DNA of 64,000 bases from Acidovorax sp. 210-6 (GTDB lineage Bacteria; Pseudomonadota; Gammaproteobacteria; Burkholderiales; Burkholderiaceae_C). The stretch lies in NCBI RefSeq assembly GCF_010020825.1, contig NZ_JAACJE010000001.1:3410001-3474000 (forward strand). Reading direction: 5' to 3'. This document shows, one piece after another, positions 28,655 through 38,399 of this stretch. Both the position numbers and the translations under genes were made by a program. The notes beneath the pieces are model-generated. The model ran no database searches. It saw nothing but the letters and a program-made list of their open reading frames with translations, and was not told the origin of the DNA. Numbering within the stretch: position 1 is the stretch's first letter; each line of letters opens with the position of its first letter.

Positions 28655-29764
28655 TCAAGCGGGGTAGATCGCCCCGAGCACACGGGCGCCTTGGGCGCCC
28701 GTTGCGCTGGGCAGGTTGCCGGGCAGGCCCAGAAGGCACTGGCGCGCCAGCCAGGCAAAGGCGGCAGCCTCCACCTGCTGCGCGGGCAGGCCCAGCGTAT
28801 CGGTAGGCTGCACACGCAGGTTCGGCAACAGCGCCTGCAGGCGTGCCATCAGGCGGCCATTGAAAGCCCCACCGCCACACACAGCAAGCAGAATGCTATT
28901 ATTTTGATAGCGCATAGCGCTTTCTGCACAAGCGCTGGCGGTCAATTCGAGCATTGTCGCCTGCACATCGGCCGCAGACGCGGATGGGCAGTGGCGCAGG
29001 TGTTGCTCCAGCCACGAAGGGTTGAACAGGTCGCGCCCGGTGCTTTTGGGCGGGCTTTGATGCAGGTAGGGCTCAGCCTGCATCTGTTGCAGCAACGCAG
29101 GCAGCACCTGACCACTGGCCGCCCAGGCGCCGTCGCGGTCAAAGGGCTCGCCGCGATGCTGCTGGCACCAGTGGTCCATCAATGCATTGCCAGGGCCGCA
29201 GTCAAAGCCCAGCACGCTGCCGTCGGCACGCAGCACGCTCAGGTTGGCGATGCCACCGATGTTCAGCACCAAGGCATCCTGGCCCGGTTGGCCAAACTGG
29301 AACTGGTGAAAGGCAGGCACCAGTGGCGCGCCCTGGCCGCCGGCGGCGACATCGCGGCTGCGCAGGTCGGCGACCACGCGGATGCCCGTGCATTCAGCCA
29401 GCAGCGCCGGATTGTTGAGCTGCAGGGTGTAACCCGTTCCGTCAAAGGCGCCAGGGCGGTGGCGCACGGTCTGTCCATGCGCTCCGATGGCCTGCACCGC
29501 GCTGGCGGGGATATCGGCAGCCTGCAGCACGGCCTGCACCGCCTGCGCATAGCAGCGCGCCAGCGCATTGGCGGCCAGCGCGGCGCGGTGCAGTTCGTCG
29601 GCTCCGCTGGTGTTGAGCGCCAGCAGTTCACTGCGCAGGTCAGGGTCAAAACCCAGGGCGTGGTGTCGCAGCACCTGGCAGCGCGGCCCGGAAAAGTCGG
29701 CCAGTACGGCATCCACGCCGTCCAGCGAGGTGCCGGACATCAGGCCGATATACAGATCGGACAT
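28655..29764 (-). CDS. anmK: Anhydro-N-acetylmuramic acid kinase
   Basis: Phosphorylates and opens 1,6-anhydro-MurNAc to MurNAc-6-phosphate in peptidoglycan recycling. The ATP-binding start YIGLMSGTSLDGVDAVL is diagnostic; GAHGQTVRHRP, VLNIGGIANLSVL, GFDCGPGNALMD and LAVCGGGAFNGRLM follow. The length, 369 aa, is normal. A 49 bp repeat lies in frame at about residues 274-290 (around SACAESAMRYQNNSIL), between well-conserved motifs, without disrupting the frame. Downstream of the M23 peptidase on the same strand (32 base gap), so the two probably form an operon. Confidence 0.96.
   Translation of the reverse strand: MSDLYIGLMSGTSLDGVDAVLADFSGPRCQVLRHHALGFDPDLRSELLALNTSGADELHRAALAANALARCYAQAVQAVLQAADIPASAVQAIGAHGQTVRHRPGAFDGTGYTLQLNNPALLAECTGIRVVADLRSRDVAAGGQGAPLVPAFHQFQFGQPGQDALVLNIGGIANLSVLRADGSVLGFDCGPGNALMDHWCQQHRGEPFDRDGAWAASGQVLPALLQQMQAEPYLHQSPPKSTGRDLFNPSWLEQHLRHCPSASAADVQATMLELTASACAESAMRYQNNSILLAVCGGGAFNGRLMARLQALLPNLRVQPTDTLGLPAQQVEAAAFAWLARQCLLGLPGNLPSATGAQGARVLGAIYPA
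28895..28943 (+). repeat. 49 bp two-hairpin repeat, copy 3 (inside anmK)
   Basis: It begins GCTATTATTTTGATAGC, then TAGCGC paired with AGCGCT near the end. Same length and layout as the other copies; antisense to anmK and translated as part of it. Confidence 0.8.
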
Positions 29765-29796
29765 GGCTTTGGTGGCACCTCAGCGGCCCAGGCGCT

Positions 29797-31158
29797 TTAC
29801 TCTGCGCTGGCCTGCTCGATGAGCGCGGCCGAAGACAGCTCGATGCGCATGGTGCTGGCCAAGCGGTCAAAGGCTGGGCGTGCGGCGGCAGACACCGGTG
29901 CGGCGGCCTCACTCTGGCGGGCGATGACCATCGGGTCCTGGTGCTGGCCATCGACGCGGAATTCGAAGTGCAGGTGCGGCCCGGTCGCCCACCCCGTGGC
30001 GCCCACCGTACCGATGTTCTGCCCCTGGGAAACGGACTGGCCCTTCTTCACGTCGATGCGGTTCAGGTGCGCATACACGGTGACATGCTGGTTGCGGTGC
30101 TTGACATAGACCACGTTGCCAAAGCCATTTTGAACCCCAGCAAAGTCCACCACACCGTCACCCACGGTGCGCACCGGGGTGCCTGTCGGAGCCGCAAAAT
30201 CGGTCCCCAGGTGGGCACGCCACTTTTGCAGAATGGGGTGAAAGCGCATGGCAAAGCCGCTGGTTACCCGGGAAAACTCCAGCGGCGAGGCCAGGTAGGC
30301 GCGGCGCTTGCTCTGACCGTCGAGCGTGTAATAGGCGCCTTTGTCCGAGCCGGGCTCCTGGAACCACAGAGCCTGGTGGGTTTTGCCGTTGTTGACGAAT
30401 TCTGCGCTGAGCACACGGCCGGAGCGCAGGGGCTCGCCATCGGCCACCAGGGTTTCGTACACGACCGAGAAACGGTCGCCCTTGCGCAGGGCACGTCGGA
30501 AGTCGATGTCAGCCGAGAACAACTCGGCCAGTTGCACGGCCACGCCATCAGGGATGTTGGACGCATCCGTCGCGGCAAACAGCGAGCTGTGGATGACGCC
30601 CCCCGCCAAGCGCGTGGAGGCCGTCAGCGGCGCCGTCTCGATGCGCGAAACAAAACCCTTGTCGGTCTTCTCGACCACCAGGCGCTTGAAGTTGCCGCTG
30701 TCGTCATGGGCCCAACGCGCCGTCAGGCGCTGCAGGCTGTGGTCGTCGCTGGTTTCGGCAGACACCAGGCGTCCAGTGCGACCCAGCAGATTGCGCTGCA
30801 CCAGCGTGTCACGGCGCAGAAAGGCCGCGGCCAGCGGATCGGCCACACCCATGCGCTGCAAGAGTGATTCGGCCGTATCCGTGCTGCGCACCTGTTCCGA
30901 ACGGTAGAGAGAGAAGCCGCCGGTATCGGTCAAATCCGCGAGCGCCACCCCCGAGGCCAGGGATTCCACTGGCAGCTCCACCAGACGCACTGGCAGGTCG
31001 GCAGGGTCCGGCCCCAGCGAGGCGACGGCAAACGCGCCACCGCCGCCCGTCAACAGGACGGCTGCAACAAAAGCGGTGATACGACGGGGGTGTTTTTGAA
31101 TGCCTTGGGCAATTCGCTCCAGCAAGGCGGTGCGTGCGGTGGTCAGGCCGTGTGTCAA
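29797..31158 (-). CDS. M23 family peptidoglycan endopeptidase, 453 aa
   Basis: LytM-type metallopeptidase that cuts peptide cross-bridges in the periplasm. A membrane anchor or signal (RITAFVAAVLLTGGGGAFAVA) is followed by a long N-terminal region with an OapA/LysM-like segment, then the catalytic domain with HLGTDFAAPTGTPV (HxxxD zinc ligands) and GPHLHFEFRV (HxH). All ligands are present. No ATG is available: I take the TTG at 31158, which follows GGGGAT and starts LTHGLTTARTALL; the frame stays open to another TTG at 31227. It is divergent from tyrS. Confidence 0.92.
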   Translation of the reverse strand: MTHGLTTARTALLERIAQGIQKHPRRITAFVAAVLLTGGGGAFAVASLGPDPADLPVRLVELPVESLASGVALADLTDTGGFSLYRSEQVRSTDTAESLLQRMGVADPLAAAFLRRDTLVQRNLLGRTGRLVSAETSDDHSLQRLTARWAHDDSGNFKRLVVEKTDKGFVSRIETAPLTASTRLAGGVIHSSLFAATDASNIPDGVAVQLAELFSADIDFRRALRKGDRFSVVYETLVADGEPLRSGRVLSAEFVNNGKTHQALWFQEPGSDKGAYYTLDGQSKRRAYLASPLEFSRVTSGFAMRFHPILQKWRAHLGTDFAAPTGTPVRTVGDGVVDFAGVQNGFGNVVYVKHRNQHVTVYAHLNRIDVKKGQSVSQGQNIGTVGATGWATGPHLHFEFRVDGQHQDPMVIARQSEAAAPVSAAARPAFDRLASTMRIELSSAALIEQASAE

Positions 31159-31347
31159 AAGTCGATCCCCAGGTCTGCAAGGCAGCCCACGCGCTACCGG
31201 CGGTGCCGGGTAGCGCGGGCGCGCCAAAGAATGTCAGGCGGCAGGCAGCGCCGGCAGGCGGCGCTGGGCGGGCACGTAAAATCCCCACTCCTGCAATGTG
31301 CGCGCAAGTATAGCGAAGCGCTTTGAGAGCACACCCTAGAAAACCCT

Positions 31348-32577
31348 ATGAATTCATCTGCTGAAAACACACCACTGTCCGAGGGCGTGGCCCGGGCGCT
31401 TGAAGTCTCGCTGCGCGGCGTGGAGGAACTGCTGCCCCGTGACGAATGGGTGAAGAAACTCCAGCGCTCCGAGGCCACGGGCCAGCCGCTGCGCATCAAG
31501 CTGGGCCTGGACCCCACAGCCCCCGACATCCACATCGGCCACACGGTAGTGCTCAACAAGATGCGCCAACTGCAGGACCTGGGGCACCAGGTGATCTTCC
31601 TGATCGGCGACTTCACCACCCTGATCGGCGACCCCTCGGGGCGCAACAGCACGCGCCCGCCGCTCACGCCCGAGCAGATCAAGGTCAACGCCGAAACCTA
31701 CTACCGCCAGGCCAGCCTGGTGCTGGACCCGGCCCGGACCGAGATCCGCTACAACAGCGAATGGAGCGAGCCCCTGGGCGCCACCGGCATGATCCAGCTG
31801 GCCGCCAAGTACACCGTGGCGCGCATGATGGAGCGCGATGACTTCCACAAGCGCTTCAATGCAGGCCAGTCGATCAGCGTGCACGAATTTCTGTACCCGC
31901 TGATGCAGGGCTACGACTCGGTGGCGCTCAAGAGCGACCTGGAGCTGGGCGGCACGGACCAGAAGTTCAACCTGCTCATGGGCCGCCATCTGCAGCAGGA
32001 ATATGGCCAGGAGCCGCAGTGCATTCTGACCATGCCGCTGCTGGTGGGGCTGGACGGCGTGGACAAGATGTCCAAGTCCAAGAACAACTACATCGGCATC
32101 ACCGAGGACGCCAACACCATGTTCGCCAAGGTGCTGTCGATCTCGGACGACCTGATGTGGGACTGGTACACGCTGCTGTCCTTCAAGAGCCTGGCCGAGA
32201 TCGCCGCGCTCAAGGCCGAGATCGCCGGCGGGCGCAACCCCAAGGATGCCAAGGTGATGCTCGCCAAGGAGATCACGGCGCGCTTCCACAACGCCGCTGC
32301 GGCCGACGCGGCGGAGCAGGATTTCATCAACCGCAGCAAGGGCGGCATTCCTGACGACATTCCCGAGGTGGCGCTTTCGGGCGCGCCGCTGGGCATCGGC
32401 GCGCTGCTCAAGCAGGCCCACCTGGCCCCCTCGAGCAGCGAGGCCAACCGCCTGATCGACGGTGGCGGCGTGCGCGTCGATGGCGCGGTGGTCAGCGACA
32501 AGGGTCTGAAGCTGGGCGCAGGCAGCTACGTGGTGCAGGTGGGCAAGCGCAAGTTCGCGCGGGTGTCCATTTCGTAG
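31348..32577 (+). CDS. tyrS: Tyrosyl-tRNA synthetase
   Basis: Charges tRNA-Tyr. The 409 aa protein has the class I HIGH motif ([14 protein letters not shown]), the KMSKS loop ([14 protein letters not shown]), the substrate region [13 protein letters not shown] and a C-terminal S4 RNA-binding domain ([20 protein letters not shown]). The start at 31348 lacks a clear Shine-Dalgarno site. It belongs to the TyrS form whose motif spacing places KMSKS near residue 240. Confidence 0.98.
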   Translation: MNSSAENTPLSEGVARALEVSLRGVEELLPRDEWVKKLQRSEATGQPLRIKLGLDPTAPDIHIGHTVVLNKMRQLQDLGHQVIFLIGDFTTLIGDPSGRNSTRPPLTPEQIKVNAETYYRQASLVLDPARTEIRYNSEWSEPLGATGMIQLAAKYTVARMMERDDFHKRFNAGQSISVHEFLYPLMQGYDSVALKSDLELGGTDQKFNLLMGRHLQQEYGQEPQCILTMPLLVGLDGVDKMSKSKNNYIGITEDANTMFAKVLSISDDLMWDWYTLLSFKSLAEIAALKAEIAGGRNPKDAKVMLAKEITARFHNAAAADAAEQDFINRSKGGIPDDIPEVALSGAPLGIGALLKQAHLAPSSSEANRLIDGGGVRVDGAVVSDKGLKLGAGSYVVQVGKRKFARVSIS

Positions 32578-32584
32578 TCTTTTT

Positions 32585-32633
32585 GGCCTTCAAGGCTTGC
32601 CATTCAAGCGCAAGTAGCTATATTTTTAATAGC
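32585..32633 (-). repeat. 49 bp two-hairpin repeat, copy 4 (between tyrS and the PEBP gene)
   Basis: On the minus strand it reads GCTATTAAAAATATAGC and then a second stem, ending GGCC. It occupies nearly all of the gap between the convergent stops, where it may serve as a bidirectional terminator. Confidence 0.8.
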
Positions 32634-32635
32634 AT

Positions 32636-33133
32636 TCACGCCCGGCCATAGGTGGCCGTGAAGCTGGCCTTGGCCAGGCTGTGGGCATTGACCATGAAGC
32701 CCGCGAGCGCGGCCGTGGCATCGTCGGGAATGTCCAGTCGCGGCACCGAGAGCGCGTGCACGGTGAAGATATAGCGGTGTGGCTTGTCGCCCGGTGGCGG
32801 GCACATGCCGCCCCAGGCCATGGCACCGTAGTCGTTGCGGATCTGGCGCGCGCCCTGCGGCAGTTGCGCACTGCCCTTGGCGCCTGCATTCGGTGCCAGC
32901 GCCGTCGTATCGGCCGGCAGGTCCACCACAAACCAATGCCACCACCCCGAGCCTGTGGGCGCATCGGGGTCGTACACGGTCAGTGCAAAACTCTTGGCGC
33001 CCTCGGGTGCGCCGCTCCATTGCAGTGCGGGCGATTCGTTGCGCCCCGAGCAGCCAAAGCCATCGAACTCGAAGTGCTGCGGCACCGTGCCGCCGCTGGG
33101 AATGTCGGGACTGGTGAGGGTGAAAGTGCTCAT
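32636..33133 (-). CDS. YbhB/YbcL family PEBP-like protein, 165 aa
   Basis: Phosphatidylethanolamine-binding-protein fold, a cytoplasmic protein of unknown bacterial role. The ligand site motifs are present: LTVYDPDAPTGSGWWHWFVV, and WGGMCPPPGDKPHRYIFTVHAL. The start at 33133 (MSTFTLTSPDIPSG) is the usual family N-terminus; the frame is open 15 codons further upstream without support. Converges on tyrS. Confidence 0.93.
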   Translation of the reverse strand: MSTFTLTSPDIPSGGTVPQHFEFDGFGCSGRNESPALQWSGAPEGAKSFALTVYDPDAPTGSGWWHWFVVDLPADTTALAPNAGAKGSAQLPQGARQIRNDYGAMAWGGMCPPPGDKPHRYIFTVHALSVPRLDIPDDATAALAGFMVNAHSLAKASFTATYGRA

Positions 33134-33202
33134 GCGTGCCTCCTGTGGTTTGACCCCGGCAAGTATGCCGCCTCGCACCCTGTGCGGCCAGACCTGGATG
33201 GC

Positions 33203-35107
33203 TCAGTTCGGGCCCTTGAAACTGCGTGTGCTGTAGAACGCTGGATCCAGCGGCTGGAGCAAGGGCAGTCCGCTGGCCGCGTCCTTGGGCTGGGCTTCGA
33301 TGTAGCTCAGAAACACATCGGCATCGAGCACGCCCACATCAAGCCGCCGCGCAGCGGGCACTGCGGCCAGGGTCTTGTAGCCGTCACCCCCGCGTGCATT
33401 GAAGCTCAGGGCGAACATGCGGTAGGTTCTGGCCCTGTCCAGGGGAGCCCATTGGCCTGTGCGCGCGTCACGCACCTCGATGCGGCTGACGCGCTGGCCC
33501 CGGGCCGCCGTGGCGTCCACATCAAAGCGCAACCCGGCGGTGTAGGGATAGGGGCCGGTGGAGCCGCCCGGCCCATAGACGGCCTCCAGGCCATCTTCCA
33601 GCATGGCATGCACCTCGTCGCCGGTGATATCCAGGCGGTGCAGCATGTTGCCAAAAGGCAGTACCTGCATCACGTCGGATGCCGTGACCTGCCCTTGCAG
33701 CGCCCCGCGCACGCCACCCGCGCTTTGCAGCGCGACGTCTGCGCCGCCGTACCTGGCCTGCGCCACTTCCAGATAGGCCTGCGCCACCAATTGCTGAATA
33801 TCGCCGCCATGCGCGTTGACCCTGGGCTGCGCATTGCATGCCACGCTGGATTGGCTGTGATCGCCCGCCGCAGCCTCGGCACCAGGCACACGGCGCATGC
33901 ACAGCTCGGCTGGCGCCGTGGCCACCACGGTCTGGTTGAAACGTGCCACCCGCTCCTGGTAGGGCTGGAGCATGGCCGCCGCAGCCGCTTGCGGCGCCGT
34001 GGCATGCAGCACGCCGCTGGCTTCCACACGGGCCCGCAGCGCCTTGTTCTCTTCGTCCGAAGGGGCCTTGCCGGCGATGGTGAAGTGCTCACCGATGAGG
34101 ACATGCGGACGCCCTTCGCATGCCAGCACCTCGCCCTGCGCATCGAACTGCACCCGGAGTTCACCCACCACCTGCGCATACTCCCAGGCCTGGACGATGC
34201 AGACGGTCTTGCCATCCCTGTCCTTGCTGCGCGTGGGATAGGGCCCCGCCGGTGAGCCCACGCCCAGGGTCTGGAGCTGTTGCGGCCCCAGCAGCGTGTG
34301 CGAATCGCCGCCCACAATCACATCCACGCCACGCAGCCTGCCCGCCAGCCGCTGGTCGTTGCCGTAGCCGATGTGGCTCATCAGCACGATCTTGTTCACA
34401 CCCTGCGCGTGCAAGCGGTCGATCTCACGCTGCGCCGCGATGGCCTCGTCCTCGAACGTGGTGTCTGGATCAGGGCTGGAGGATGCCTTGGTTTTCTGCG
34501 CCACCGTCAGGCCCACCAGGCCGATGGGCTGCCCTCCCCGCTCCAGCACCACGGACGGCTGCACCGCACCCGGCGCCCTGGAGGGATGCAGCGCCGAGCC
34601 AGCACCAAAGTGCACATTGGCACTCAGCGCGGGGGTCTTGCACGGCCCTTGGCGCAGCAGATCAAGAAAGCCCTTGAGCCCTGCGTCGCCTTTGTCGAAC
34701 TCGTGGTTACCCAGAGTGAACGCATCGAAGCACACCGTGTTCATCAGCGCGGCATCCGCCGCACCTGCAGCGCCTGCGCGGTTGAAGTAGAGCGTGCCCG
34801 TCAGCGCATCCCCCGCATGGAGCTTGAGCACCTGGGGACCGGCTGCCTGGGACAGCGACTCGAATGCGGCCGCCACGCGCGCAAAACCGGCGGCATCGAC
34901 CGCCACAGCCACCGGCGCACCCGTCCCCGCATCCAGTTGCAAGGTCCTGGGCTGGGGCTCCAGGTGCGAGTGGTGGTCATTGATGTGCAGCAGGGTCAGC
35001 GTGTAGGGCCGTGCGCCCTCCCGCAGACCGGCACAGGACGACAGCAAACCCGCCGCCAGCAGAGCCCACGCAAGGGTACGAAAACGGTTTTTCCAGAATC
35101 CAGGCAT
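33203..35107 (-). CDS. UshA-like 5'-nucleotidase / cyclic phosphodiesterase lipoprotein, 634 aa
   Basis: The signal peptide ends in a lipobox (LLSSC), so the enzyme should be a lipoprotein facing the periplasm. The metallophosphatase domain has HINDHHSH, LHAGDALTG, LGNHEFDKG, LMSHIGYG and VGGDSHT, giving the two-metal site. The C-terminal 5'-nucleotidase domain has SAGGVRGALQGQVTASDV, VLPFGNML and FALSFNARGGDGYKTL, including the base-stacking aromatic. It would release phosphate and nucleosides from nucleotides outside the cell membrane. It follows the ABC operon on the same strand (102 base gap), so it may be read from it. Confidence 0.92.
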   Translation of the reverse strand: MPGFWKNRFRTLAWALLAAGLLSSCAGLREGARPYTLTLLHINDHHSHLEPQPRTLQLDAGTGAPVAVAVDAAGFARVAAAFESLSQAAGPQVLKLHAGDALTGTLYFNRAGAAGAADAALMNTVCFDAFTLGNHEFDKGDAGLKGFLDLLRQGPCKTPALSANVHFGAGSALHPSRAPGAVQPSVVLERGGQPIGLVGLTVAQKTKASSSPDPDTTFEDEAIAAQREIDRLHAQGVNKIVLMSHIGYGNDQRLAGRLRGVDVIVGGDSHTLLGPQQLQTLGVGSPAGPYPTRSKDRDGKTVCIVQAWEYAQVVGELRVQFDAQGEVLACEGRPHVLIGEHFTIAGKAPSDEENKALRARVEASGVLHATAPQAAAAAMLQPYQERVARFNQTVVATAPAELCMRRVPGAEAAAGDHSQSSVACNAQPRVNAHGGDIQQLVAQAYLEVAQARYGGADVALQSAGGVRGALQGQVTASDVMQVLPFGNMLHRLDITGDEVHAMLEDGLEAVYGPGGSTGPYPYTAGLRFDVDATAARGQRVSRIEVRDARTGQWAPLDRARTYRMFALSFNARGGDGYKTLAAVPAARRLDVGVLDADVFLSYIEAQPKDAASGLPLLQPLDPAFYSTRSFKGPN

Positions 35108-35209
35108 AGCCACACTCCCATCCACCGCCCATGCAGCGCCCGCATGTCGGCGCGGTGGATCCTTGCCTGCGATGTTAAGGCGATGTGCAGGGGACTTTGC
35201 AGCGCTGCC

Positions 35210-36235
35210 TCACACCGGGAGCCGCCCTTCCTCCACCGCGTGGCAAGCAATGCGAATACCGCCCAGGGTGAGGAGCTGGGGCCGCTCGGTGCGGCAGCGC
35301 TCGTTGACATGCGGGCAGCGCGGGTTGAAGGCGCAGCCCGGTGGCGGGTTCAGCGGGTTGGGCACTTCACCCTGTACGGGGGTGCGCGCCTTGCCGGTGT
35401 CATGCATCTTGGGGATGGCGTCCAGCAACATGCGCGTGTAGGGGTGGCGCGGGTTGTCGAACAGGGTGTGCTTGTCGGCCAGCTCCACCAGGCGCCCCAG
35501 GTACATCACGCCCACCTGGTCGCTCACGTGGCGCACCACGGCCAGGTTGTGGCTGATGAACAGGTAGGTGAGTTGCTGCTCGCGCTGCAGATCCTTCATG
35601 ATGTTGAGCACTTGCGCCTGCACCGACACGTCCAGCGCGCTGGTGGGCTCATCGCACACCAGGAACTCGGGCTTGGTGGCCAGGGCACGGGCAATGGAGA
35701 TGCGCTGGCGCTGGCCGCCAGAGAACTGGTGCGGGTACTTGGCCATGTCCAGCGGCGACAGGCCGACGGACTGCAGCAACTCGCCCACACGTGCCTTGAG
35801 CTGCGCCTTGTCGGTGATGAGGCCATGCTCCTTGAGGGGTTCGCCAATGATGTCTTCCACCAACCAGCGCGGGTTGAGGCTGGCGTACGGGTCCTGGAAA
35901 ATCATTTGGATGCGTCGGCGCATGGCCTTGGCGTTGTTGCCCTTGAAGGCGGCATGTGCATCCTGCCCGTCGAAGGTGAGGCCCCCACGCGTGGGCTCGT
36001 ACAAGCCCACCAGCAGGCGCGCCACGGTGCTCTTGCCGCAGCCCGACTCGCCCACCAGGGCCAGGGTCTTGCCCTTTTCGATCTCGAAGCTCACGCCATC
36101 GACGGCATGCAGCAGCGTGCGCGGCTTGCCTTCGAGCACGCGGTTGAGCCAGGGGGCGGACACATCAAAGGTGCGCGCCAGGTCGTGCGCCTGCACCAGG
36201 GGCTGGGGGGCGGTGTTCAGGGCGGCGGCGCTCAT
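35210..36235 (-). CDS. Peptide ABC transporter ATP-binding protein (DppF/OppF type), 341 aa
   Basis: Second ATPase of the peptide importer. Walker [19 protein letters not shown]-loop [12 protein letters not shown], signature [15 protein letters not shown], Walker [13 protein letters not shown] and H-loop ISHNLAV are intact. The oligopeptide C-terminal extension carries four cysteines ([14 protein letters not shown]...C) that can bind an Fe-S cluster in this family. The ATG overlaps the stop of the DppD-type gene by 4 bases. Confidence 0.95.
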   Translation of the reverse strand: MSAAALNTAPQPLVQAHDLARTFDVSAPWLNRVLEGKPRTLLHAVDGVSFEIEKGKTLALVGESGCGKSTVARLLVGLYEPTRGGLTFDGQDAHAAFKGNNAKAMRRRIQMIFQDPYASLNPRWLVEDIIGEPLKEHGLITDKAQLKARVGELLQSVGLSPLDMAKYPHQFSGGQRQRISIARALATKPEFLVCDEPTSALDVSVQAQVLNIMKDLQREQQLTYLFISHNLAVVRHVSDQVGVMYLGRLVELADKHTLFDNPRHPYTRMLLDAIPKMHDTGKARTPVQGEVPNPLNPPPGCAFNPRCPHVNERCRTERPQLLTLGGIRIACHAVEEGRLPV

Positions 36236-37209
36236 GCGGTCACCTCGCTGTGTGCGGCGTGCAGCCAGCAGGCAGCGCGTGTGGCACCCGCGGCCATCAG
36301 GTCGGGGCGATCCTGCAGGCAGCGGTCGAAGGTGCGGGTGCAGCGCGGATTGAAGGCGCAGCCCTTGGGGATGGCGTTGAGGCGGGGCATGGCTCCGTCG
36401 ATCTGGTTGAGGCGCTCGCGGTCTTGCTCCATGTCGGGGATGGAGGCCATGAGGCCCACGGTGTAAGGATGGGCGGGGTGGTTGATAACTTCGTGCACGG
36501 GGCCAATCTCGGCAATGCGGCCTGCGTACAGCACGGCCACACGGTCGCAGGTTTCGGCGATCACGCCCATGTCGTGCGTGATGAGCATGACCGCAGCGCC
36601 GCGCGATTTGCAGATGTTCTTGAGCAACTGGATGATCTGCGCCTGGATGGACACGTCCAGCGCCGTGGTGGGCTCGTCGGCGACGATGAGCTTGGGCTCG
36701 GCCGCCAGGGCCAGCGCAATCACCACGCGCTGGCGCATGCCGCCGGAGAACTGGTGCGGGTAGTGATCGATGCGCTGCTCGGCCGCCGGAATACCGGTGT
36801 CGCGCAGCAACTGGATGGCCCGCTCGCGTGCCTCAGCGGGGGTGACGGGCAGGTGCGTGAGGATGGTTTCGGTGAGCTGCCGCCCCACGGTGTACAGCGG
36901 GTTGAGCGAGGTCAGCGGGTCCTGGAAGATGGCACCGATGTGCCGCCCGCGGATGTGGCGCATCTGCTCATGGCCGAGGTTGTCGATGCGCTGGCCTTCG
37001 AGCACGATCTGGCCCGAGGCCACGCGGCCCGGCGGCTCCAGCAGGCCGATGATGGCCGCGCCGGTGAGCGATTTGCCCGCGCCCGATTCGCCCACCACAC
37101 CCAGGATCTCGCCGGGAGCGATGGAGAAGGAGATGTCGTCCAGGGCCCGCAGGGTGCCGCGACGGCCTGGAAATTCGACGACGAGGTTTTTGACTTCTAG
37201 AAGAGACAT
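36232..37209 (-). CDS. Peptide ABC transporter ATP-binding protein (DppD/OppD type), 325 aa
   Basis: First ATPase of the importer. Walker [18 protein letters not shown]-loop [13 protein letters not shown], signature [15 protein letters not shown], Walker [13 protein letters not shown] and H-loop ITHDMGV are complete, and the cysteine-containing C-terminal extension [16 protein letters not shown] is present. It is separated from the upstream DppC-type gene by 178 bases that hold a GC-rich hairpin repeat, unlike the tight spacing to DppF. Confidence 0.95.
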   Translation of the reverse strand: MSLLEVKNLVVEFPGRRGTLRALDDISFSIAPGEILGVVGESGAGKSLTGAAIIGLLEPPGRVASGQIVLEGQRIDNLGHEQMRHIRGRHIGAIFQDPLTSLNPLYTVGRQLTETILTHLPVTPAEARERAIQLLRDTGIPAAEQRIDHYPHQFSGGMRQRVVIALALAAEPKLIVADEPTTALDVSIQAQIIQLLKNICKSRGAAVMLITHDMGVIAETCDRVAVLYAGRIAEIGPVHEVINHPAHPYTVGLMASIPDMEQDRERLNQIDGAMPRLNAIPKGCAFNPRCTRTFDRCLQDRPDLMAAGATRAACWLHAAHSEVTA

Positions 37210-37267
37210 ATCAGTGATTCACAGTGCTGTGCGCTGCACGCAGTCCATAGAAAGGGCATGGCCCAGG

Positions 37268-37372
37268 CCAGCGGCCACCGTGCAAGGGCCGCCCCGCCGC
37301 ACGGGTGGCGTCCCCCTTCCGCATCGCGCAGCGATGCCAGAGAAGGGGGAAGCGGCGCAGCCGCTCAGGGGG
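37268..37372 (-). repeat. GC-rich post-stop hairpin repeat, copy 1
   Basis: On the minus strand it starts with a CCCCCTGAGCGGC stem (CGGC-TGCG-CCGC hairpin), then CCCCCTTCTCT, a GC hairpin and GGAAGGGGGA, ending in a C/G-rich tail. It lies 15 bases after the DppC-type stop codon in the same orientation. Copies at 54030-54140 and 55165-55272 share the order and most bases. Confidence 0.85.
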
Positions 37373-37387
37373 ATGTTCGCCATCTTT

Positions 37388-38299
37388 TCAGCGCAGACGT
37401 GGGTTGAGAGCGTCACGCAGCCAGTCGCCGAGCAGATTCACGGACAACGCGATCAACACCAGCATGGCGCCGGGGAAGACGGTGATCCACCATTCGCCCG
37501 AGAACAGGTAATCGTTGCCGATGCGGATCAAGGTGCCCAGCGAGGGCGAGGTGGGCGGCGCGCCCACACCCAGGAAGGACAGCGTGGCCTCGGTGATGAT
37601 GGCCGTGGCCACCTGGATGGTGGCCAGCACCAGCACCGGGCCCATCACGTTGGGCAGCACATGCTTGCGCATGATGCGCAGCGGCGCCACGCCGGTGACG
37701 CGCGCGGCCTGCACGTATTCCTTGTTGCGCTCCACCAGCGTGGAGCCGCGCACCGTGCGGGCGTACTGCACCCAGCCGGTGAGCGAGATGGACAGGATCA
37801 GCACCCCAAAGGCCAGGGATTCGTGCGCATTGGGAAACAGCGCCCGGCCCACGCCCGCGATCAGCAGCGCCACCAGAATGGCCGGGAACGACAGCATCAC
37901 GTCGCATAGGCGCATGAGCACGGCATCGATCCAACCGCCCTTGAAGCCCGCCAGCAGCCCGAACGACACGCCCACCACCACCGACAGCACGACCGAGGCT
38001 ACGCCCACCACCAGCGAGATGCGGGCGCCGTAGATGAGCGCCGAGAGGATGTCGCGGCCCTGGTCATCCGTGCCCAGGGGATAGGTGCCGCGCCCTTCAG
38101 GCATCCAGGCGGGGGGCAAGCGCGCATCGCCGAGGTTGAGGGTGGCCAGATCAAACGGGTTGTGGGGCGCCACCCAGCCGGCAAAAACGGAGCAGAACAC
38201 ACACACGAAAGCGATCAGGGCCGCCACGATCGCCATGGGCGAGGTGCGGAAGCTGTGGCCGACATCGCTGTCAAGCCAGCGGGCAAGGGTGTTTTTCAT
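37388..38299 (-). CDS. Peptide ABC transporter permease (DppC type), 303 aa
   Basis: Inner-membrane permease with six predicted helices. The first is AIVAALIAFVCVFCSVFAGWV near the N-terminus. PLGTDDQGRDILSALIYGAR is the DppC hallmark, and the cytoplasmic coupling loop EYVQAARVTGVAPLRIMRKHVLPNV contacts the ATPases. Normal length. Second permease of the operon, but separated from the first (DppB type) by an amidohydrolase and a binding-protein gene. Confidence 0.95.
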   Translation of the reverse strand: MKNTLARWLDSDVGHSFRTSPMAIVAALIAFVCVFCSVFAGWVAPHNPFDLATLNLGDARLPPAWMPEGRGTYPLGTDDQGRDILSALIYGARISLVVGVASVVLSVVVGVSFGLLAGFKGGWIDAVLMRLCDVMLSFPAILVALLIAGVGRALFPNAHESLAFGVLILSISLTGWVQYARTVRGSTLVERNKEYVQAARVTGVAPLRIMRKHVLPNVMGPVLVLATIQVATAIITEATLSFLGVGAPPTSPSLGTLIRIGNDYLFSGEWWITVFPGAMLVLIALSVNLLGDWLRDALNPRLR

Positions 38300-38399
38300 T
38301 GTGGAAAATCAGTGTCCGGGGGCCACGCACCACCGGGATGGTGGTGGTGCGCTGCCTCCGGTCTTGGATCAGTGGGAAAAAAAGAAAACGGTCGTCGGC

